Positions 59,576 through 64,000 of a stretch of 64,000 nucleotides of DNA are shown here, one piece after another. Below the pieces are notes generated by a model. That model saw nothing but the letters and a program-made list of their open reading frames with translations. It did not search any database and was not told the DNA's origin. Numbering within the stretch: the stretch's first letter is position 1; every line of letters starts with the position of its first letter. The stretch comes from Spirochaetota bacterium. Its GTDB lineage: Bacteria > Spirochaetota > Spirochaetia > Treponematales > UBA12059. The translations under genes and the position numbers were made by a program. The stretch spans positions 248,001 to 312,000 of the forward strand of contig JADFDI010000004.1 of the NCBI GenBank assembly GCA_018262985.1. Reading direction: 5' to 3'.

Positions 59576-59941
59576 CTAGACCTTCCCGAGGATCATCAGC
59601 GCCGTGATGAACCCGAACACGACCAGGCCCTCGGCGAGCGCGATGAAGATCAGCGCCTGCCCCGCGATTTCCGGCTTCTCGCCGATGGCGCCCATGGCCG
59701 CCGCTCCCACGTGGGCGATGGCGAAGCCGGCGCCGACAGCGCCGAAGCCGAAAGCCAGGGCCGCCGCGATGAAGGCGAAGGTGGCCGCGTTCGAGCTCGC
59801 TGGCGCCACGGCCTCGGCGCCCTCCCGCGCCTGCGCCCCGACGCCCTGGATCGACACCAGCGCGACGATGGCCATGACGGCCAGGAGGCCGAAGGGTCCG
59901 ACGCGGACCCGTCCCGCGAACGACGTGCGTGCAGTTTCCAT
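59576..59941 (-). CDS. atpK: V-type ATPase subunit K (proteolipid ring)
   Basis: The 121-residue membrane protein has an N-terminal hydrophobic segment (LLAVMAIVALVSIQGVG) that looks like a signal or extra helix, then one c-ring hairpin: 'FAFIAAALAFGFGAVGAGFAIAHVGAAAMGAIGEKPEIAGQALIFIALAEGLVVFGFITALMI'. The ion-binding Glu lies in 'IALAEGLVVFG' of the last helix. It has one ion-binding hairpin, unlike eukaryotic four-helix proteolipids. GGAGG lies seven bases before the ATG. Ring stoichiometry and ion type are unknown. Confidence 0.9.
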   Translation of the reverse strand: METARTSFAGRVRVGPFGLLAVMAIVALVSIQGVGAQAREGAEAVAPASSNAATFAFIAAALAFGFGAVGAGFAIAHVGAAAMGAIGEKPEIAGQALIFIALAEGLVVFGFITALMILGKV

Positions 59942-59955
59942 GATGTTCCCTCCGC

Positions 59956-61965
59956 TCAAATTCCGGTCCGTTCGAGCGAGATCGGCCGGTAGGCGCGTCC
60001 CGTCCCGGTGAAGTACTTGGAGAAGAATTCGTAGTAGTTGAGGCGGAGCGCCTGGATGCCCGCCGAAAGCCCTTCGAGCGCGATGACGAGGACGTTCCCC
60101 GAAAGCAGCACCGCGATGCCCGCGACCGAAAGCCGGCCGCCGACCATGTCCGCGATCGAGAAGAAGGCGCCCATCAAGGTCGCGTGGGCGATGCCGAGCC
60201 CCGCGACGCGCATGAACGAGAGCGTGTTCGCCAGGTAGCCCGAGAAGGCCTCGAGCAGCTCCACCGCCCACTCGAGCAGGAAAATGCCGACCGGGAAGCC
60301 CTTCGACTCGCCGTGCCGGCGCTTCTCGAGGTGCTCGATGGGCGCCGCGAGGCCGAGCAGCAGGACGGGCGGACCCAGCAGCAGGGCCAGGACCGGCGCG
60401 GAAGGCAGGGTCCGGTAGCCGCTCCCGACGAAGCCGAAGGCGATCCAGGCGCCCGCGATGTAGATCCAGCCGCCCGCGAGGCCGTGCTTGCCGAGGAGGA
60501 GGGCGCGCCAGCGGCGCAGCCGGACGAGGTTGTACCAGTTGAGGAGGATGCCGAGCACCAGCACGGCCATGCCGAACTTGATCGAGATGCCGAGTATGCC
60601 GTAGACGTCGCGGACCGGGCCGCCCCCGGCGTGCGCCCCGGTGGCCACCCCGTGGAAGTCGAACCAAAGCGCCTCCGTGAGCGGCAGGCCGAACCAGGAC
60701 CCGAAGAGGACGCCCGAGATCATGGCGGACAGGCCGCACCAGGCGAAGAGCTCGAAGAGCGCGGTCTTCCGGCCCTGCTTCCGGGCGCGCAGTAGTCCCA
60801 GGACGCCGACGAGCGCCACGACCAGGCCGTGCCCCGCGTCGCCGAACATGAGGCCGAACATGGCCAGGTAGGAGACGGCGACGAAGGGCGTCGGATCGAC
60901 GGCGCCGTATTCGGGAGTGCCGTAGTTGGTGACGAGCCCCTGGAACGCGTCCAGGAAGCGCGGATTCCGGAGCTGCACGGGCGCGGAGAGCTTCCGGGCC
61001 TCGCCGCTCGCCGGTTCGTGCCACTCGATGACGCAGGCGCCGCCGGAAGCCCGCTGGAGCGCCTCCTCGGTCGAGGCGCTAAGGCTCGCCGGTATCCATC
61101 CCGAAAAGAGCACGGCCCGCTCGGTCGAGGAAAAGCCCGCGCGGATCGACGCGGACAGCTCGTCGACGCGAAGCCGGGTCCACAGCTCCGAGAGTTCGGT
61201 CGCTCGTTCCGTTATCGCCGTCTCGACGCCGGCGGCCGCCGCGCGCTGCGCGGTCCGCAGCGCCTCGGCCTTCGCCTCGATGCCCTTGAGCGCCTCGTCC
61301 CGATCCGCCGGCGATCCGGAGGGGAGCTCGCCCTGCCGCCACTCCGCGCGGGCCAGCGCCGACTCCAGCGAGCGCTCGTCGCGCTTGAGCGACATCACGA
61401 TCGCGTCGACGCGCTCGCCCTCGTCGGCGGGCCGCGCGACCAGGGCGACGGGCATCGATGCGAGCTCGGCCTCGAGCCGCGACAGGGCTTTCCGCGAGAC
61501 CGTGCCGGCGCGGACCGAGAGGAAGCCGGACGCGCCCTTCCCGAGCTCGCCCGCGGCGGAGGAGAAGCGCGCGGAAACCTGCTTGCGCATCTCCTCGAGC
61601 CTGAGCAGCTCGTCCTGCAGGACCTTCTGCCGCTCGCGCGACGCGGCGATGCCTTCGGAAACCTCCTCGACGACGCGGGCGGCCGCGGCGAGGTCGACCG
61701 GGACGCCGGCGGCCGCGGGCCTCCGGATCTCCGGCGCGCGGCCCGCGAGCTGGAAGAAGCCCTCGACGCGCTTCCTCAGCTCTCCCGCGCCCTCGCCCGC
61801 CGCGTCGTTCCCGTCGGGACGAAGCTTTTCCTTCCAGGCCGCGTCGAGCTCCCTGACCGCGACCGCGTCGAGCGCGCCCAGCGCGAGCAGCTCGCGCGAA
61901 ATGGCGTCGGACGCGGAAGCCGGCGCCGCGGCCACCAGCAAGCGCATCGGTGCCGTACCGCTCAT
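59956..61965 (-). CDS. atpI: V-type ATPase subunit I
   Basis: The 669-residue protein is the membrane stator a/I subunit. Residues 1-340 form a soluble coiled-coil part. From about 370 it has seven or eight membrane segments, beginning 'PFVAVSYLAMFGLMFGDAGHGLVVALVGVLGLL', with 'LSFMRVAGLGIAHATLM' near 585, which holds the key Arg of the ion channel. The C terminus 'LRLNYYEFFSKYFTGTGRAYRPI' is the family end motif. It overlaps the subunit C stop by 4 bp and lies 14 bp before the subunit K gene. Confidence 0.94.
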   Translation of the reverse strand: MSGTAPMRLLVAAAPASASDAISRELLALGALDAVAVRELDAAWKEKLRPDGNDAAGEGAGELRKRVEGFFQLAGRAPEIRRPAAAGVPVDLAAAARVVEEVSEGIAASRERQKVLQDELLRLEEMRKQVSARFSSAAGELGKGASGFLSVRAGTVSRKALSRLEAELASMPVALVARPADEGERVDAIVMSLKRDERSLESALARAEWRQGELPSGSPADRDEALKGIEAKAEALRTAQRAAAAGVETAITERATELSELWTRLRVDELSASIRAGFSSTERAVLFSGWIPASLSASTEEALQRASGGACVIEWHEPASGEARKLSAPVQLRNPRFLDAFQGLVTNYGTPEYGAVDPTPFVAVSYLAMFGLMFGDAGHGLVVALVGVLGLLRARKQGRKTALFELFAWCGLSAMISGVLFGSWFGLPLTEALWFDFHGVATGAHAGGGPVRDVYGILGISIKFGMAVLVLGILLNWYNLVRLRRWRALLLGKHGLAGGWIYIAGAWIAFGFVGSGYRTLPSAPVLALLLGPPVLLLGLAAPIEHLEKRRHGESKGFPVGIFLLEWAVELLEAFSGYLANTLSFMRVAGLGIAHATLMGAFFSIADMVGGRLSVAGIAVLLSGNVLVIALEGLSAGIQALRLNYYEFFSKYFTGTGRAYRPISLERTGI

Positions 61966-63020
61966 GATGCCTCCCTCGCGCGCGCCGCGCCCGTCCCGTA
62001 CCGCGCGGCCCCGAGCCCGGCGCGCACCCGGGCCAGCTCCTCGCGCTCGAGGCGCAAGTAGGCCAGCACCACCCCGACCGTGAAGGGATCGCCGGCAAGC
62101 AGCTTCCGCGCCTCGACCAGGCCGAGCTCGCGCAGGGCCCGCTCGATCAGCGCGAGCCGCGAAAGCTCGTTTCCGGCGCCGCCCGCCAGGGCCCTGAGAC
62201 CCCGGTCGCCCAGCATGCCGCCTACGGCCTCGGACAGGTTTCCCGCGTCCCAGGCGGCGATCACCGCCTCGGCGTCGAGCGGCGCTCCCCAGGGAATCAG
62301 GCGGGACAAGGCCTCTTCGGCGCCCATTCCGCCGTAGGCGCGGAAGCGGACCAGCCAGGCCAGGTTCGTCAGGTCGACCTCGAAGCCGACCTGGCGCTCC
62401 GCCACCTTGCGGTCGACGGGGCCGAGGGCCCTCAACGCGTCGAAAAGCAGGCGGAAATGCAGGCGGTCCAGCGCCAGCTCGAGCTCGAAGAGGCTGCCCG
62501 CCTCGACGGCCTTCCGCGCCTCCGCGGCCGCCACGGCCTCGTAGGGCGTGCCGGCGAGCGCCGCGACCAGTCCTTCCGCGTCCCCGGCTTCGAGCACCGC
62601 GTCCAGATCCAGGGGATGGACCACGGGAGCGCGATGCAGGTAGCCGGAGCGGACGGATACGTCGCCGCCCCGGAAGCGCGCATCGAACCAGAGCCTGAGC
62701 GCGTCCTTGAGGTTCGCGGCCTCGAGCCGCTGCGCGAGCGCGTCGACGAAGGACCGGAGCGGCTCCCCGCGGTCGCGGCGGAGCTCGGCGTGCATGTCGA
62801 TCTCCATGGAACGGAGGGCGGCCTCGACCGCGCGCAGGTCGCCCGTGGCGTTCCAGGGGACGGCCAGCGCCTCGTACCGCGTCCCCCGGAGCGAGAGGAG
62901 GGCTTCGTCGACCGTGGCGGCTTTCGCGATCTCCTCGAGGCGCTCGTCGGGCAGGAGCTTGCCGATCCGCGTCCTGAGCCGGGCGGCCAGGAAGGCGTAG
63001 GTGCCGATCCTCGAGGGCAT
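61962..63020 (-). CDS. atpC: V-type ATPase subunit C
   Basis: The 352-residue, mainly helical protein fits the A/V-type subunit C (d) that caps the c-ring. Features are 'YAFLAARLRTRIGKLLPDERLEEIAKAATVDEALLSL' at the N terminus, 'YEAVAAAEARKAVEAGSLFELELALDRLHFRLLF' in the middle and 'TVGVVLAYLRLEREELARVRAGLG' at the C terminus. It lies 4 bp after the H/G-like gene and overlaps subunit I by 4 bp. The N-terminal pattern is the surest family mark. Confidence 0.85.
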   Translation of the reverse strand: MPSRIGTYAFLAARLRTRIGKLLPDERLEEIAKAATVDEALLSLRGTRYEALAVPWNATGDLRAVEAALRSMEIDMHAELRRDRGEPLRSFVDALAQRLEAANLKDALRLWFDARFRGGDVSVRSGYLHRAPVVHPLDLDAVLEAGDAEGLVAALAGTPYEAVAAAEARKAVEAGSLFELELALDRLHFRLLFDALRALGPVDRKVAERQVGFEVDLTNLAWLVRFRAYGGMGAEEALSRLIPWGAPLDAEAVIAAWDAGNLSEAVGGMLGDRGLRALAGGAGNELSRLALIERALRELGLVEARKLLAGDPFTVGVVLAYLRLEREELARVRAGLGAARYGTGAARAREAS

Positions 63021-63024
63021 GCCG

Positions 63025-63351
63025 CTAGTCCGCTTCCAGCCTGGTGGCGAAGAGGAAATCGGCGGCCTCGCGCGCCAGGTTCTCGACCCTGGGCTCCAGG
63101 GCCGTCCGCGCGGCTTCCGCGGCGGCGGCGCGCTCCGCCAGCGAGGCCGCGGCCTTCGCGGCGGCCTCGGCGCGAGCGTCGGAAAGCCGTTCCCGGAGGC
63201 GGGCGCCGGCCCGTTCCCGGGCGGAAGCCACGATGGCCTCGGACCGGGCGGAGGCGTCCCGCGCGAGGCTCTCGGCCTCGCGTCGGCCGTCCTCTACGAC
63301 GCGCCGGGCTTCCGCCTCCGCGGCGAGAATCTTTTCGAGCGTTTCCTGCAT
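63025..63351 (-). CDS. V-type ATPase subunit H/G-like stalk protein
   Basis: The 108-residue protein is one long Ala/Arg/Glu-rich coiled coil ('ILAAEAEARRVVEDGRREAESLARDA' onward). Such proteins form the peripheral stalk with subunit E in archaeal-type ATPases. It is the first gene of the operon, as AhaH often is. Sequence identity within this type is low, so the call rests on length, coil content and position. Longer in-frame starts extend into the divergent promoter region and were rejected. Confidence 0.75.
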   Translation of the reverse strand: MQETLEKILAAEAEARRVVEDGRREAESLARDASARSEAIVASARERAGARLRERLSDARAEAAAKAAASLAERAAAAEAARTALEPRVENLAREAADFLFATRLEAD

Positions 63352-63460
63352 GGGACCGGATCCCTTCGCGCGGACGTTCCGGCGGGCGCGTCGGGGGCGC
63401 GCCCGGGAGGGGGACGTCCGACGACTCGCGGGCGGACCCGGGCGTCGAACGTCGTCGGCC

Positions 63461-63489
63461 AGTCTATCCCGCAAGCCGGAACGTGTACA
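63461..63489 (-). promoter_or_regulatory. candidate promoter of the V-ATPase operon
   Basis: On the minus strand, TGTACA and TAGACT are separated by 17 bp, about 110 bp before the first ATG. The -35 matches consensus at four of six positions. Confidence 0.45.
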
Positions 63490-63560
63490 GGGCGCGCGGA
63501 CGCATTCGCCGCGCCCGGGCGAGCTTGCGGCGTTCCGTCCGCCGGGAGTACCATGGAGGG

Positions 63561-64000
63561 ATGCGATGGGACGTCAGCAAGGTCGAGCACGAGGGCGACG
63601 CCTACTTCACGGTGCGCTGGTCCCCCTTCGCCAAGGCGGACAAGTACACGATCCACACGGGCGTCCCCGCGATCGCAGGTATAGCGGAACTCTACTGGAT
63701 GGACGAAGCGAGGAAGCTGAACCTCTTCTGCGTCGCCCGCTCCTGGTACGGCGGCCTCCGCTCCGTCGTGCGCGCCCGCATCGACCCCGAGCTCGAGCGC
63801 GACGAGTACCGCCGCTCCGTCCTGGAAGCCCACCCGAACGACCTTTGGTACCGCTACACCGGCACCGACAGCCACGGCGACATGAGCGACCTCATGTACT
63901 TCTTCATGGAGACCTACGCGCCCGGCGCCGGCCTCGTGGAAAGCTCCGGCCGCTACGGCCGCATCTTCGTCGACGAGATCGACGCGGGCAAGCTCGTCAC
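63561..64000 (+). CDS. unknown protein, cut by window end
   Basis: At least 146 residues are encoded with no stop before the window ends. The frame begins 'MRWDVSKVEHEGDAYFTVRWSPFA', then 'AGIAELYWMDEARKLNLFCVARSWYGGLRSVVRARIDPELE' and 'GDMSDLMYFFMETYAP'. It is rich in aromatic residues, with no signal peptide or motif I know. Codon use is like that of its neighbours. GGAGGG sits directly against the ATG, which is too close for a normal ribosome site, so the start may be uncertain. It is divergent from the V-ATPase operon. Confidence 0.65.
   Translation, partial: MRWDVSKVEHEGDAYFTVRWSPFAKADKYTIHTGVPAIAGIAELYWMDEARKLNLFCVARSWYGGLRSVVRARIDPELERDEYRRSVLEAHPNDLWYRYTGTDSHGDMSDLMYFFMETYAPGAGLVESSGRYGRIFVDEIDAGKLV

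Overview
The window looks like the chromosome of a high-GC spirochaete, free-living or host-associated, in the broad Treponema/Spirochaeta group. The evidence is a FlaB-type periplasmic flagellin, a full V-type (A/V) ATPase operon instead of an F-type one, an archaeal-type UMP kinase, a GVFN-repeat surface protein of the kind known from Leptospira, and many lipoproteins with relaxed lipoboxes. Most of the sequence is very GC-rich. The first ~2.65 kb is clearly less so and carries the end of a likely acquired defence module.

Layout. 1-2.5 kb: a PglZ-domain protein and an unknown partner. 2.7-10.3 kb: an HD-GYP signalling protein, a DUF1232 protein, a tandem pair of Na/phosphate cotransporters, and a Cys-rich unknown. 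10.4-20.4 kb: a TldD/PmbA pair, an M28 peptidase lipoprotein, a HAD phosphatase with PRPP synthase, a GVFN-repeat surface protein, a FecR-domain protein and UMP kinase. 20.5-26.9 kb: a six-gene Mla-type lipid-transport operon in which every junction overlaps by 4 bp; it begins with a cyclic-nucleotide-binding-domain protein. 27-32.7 kb: a LiaF-like protein, a 60-bp tandem repeat array, a trehalase-like glycosidase, a gene-free stretch that looks like a structured RNA gene, an MCP and small proteins. 33-35.6 kb: flaB behind a sigma-28-like promoter, and an unknown protein. 35.7-39.6 kb: recR-ybaB-dnaX, SRP RNA and five tRNAs (all four serine isoacceptors plus an unusual Arg-GCG). 39.7-47.4 kb: a solute-binding lipoprotein, Dus, TatD and pyrG-lptC-lptA-lptB. 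47.6-53.5 kb: lipoproteins including DUF3160 and MEMO-like proteins. 53.8-63.4 kb: the V-ATPase operon (H-like, C, I, K, F, E, A, B, D) followed by uspA- and ptsN-like genes. The last gene runs off the end.

How it fits together. Many operons are tightly packed with ATGA, GTGA or TTGA overlaps that suggest translational coupling. Envelope functions dominate: Lpt and Mla transport, lipoproteins, the flagellum and the ATPase. Several plus-strand genes have a -10 element 6-9 nt before the ATG, which suggests leaderless or near-leaderless mRNAs. The strongest candidates for something undescribed are the hairpin-rich, terminator-ended intergenic transcript near 29.7-29.95 kb, the PglZ pair at the left edge, and the two families of intergenic palindromic repeats.
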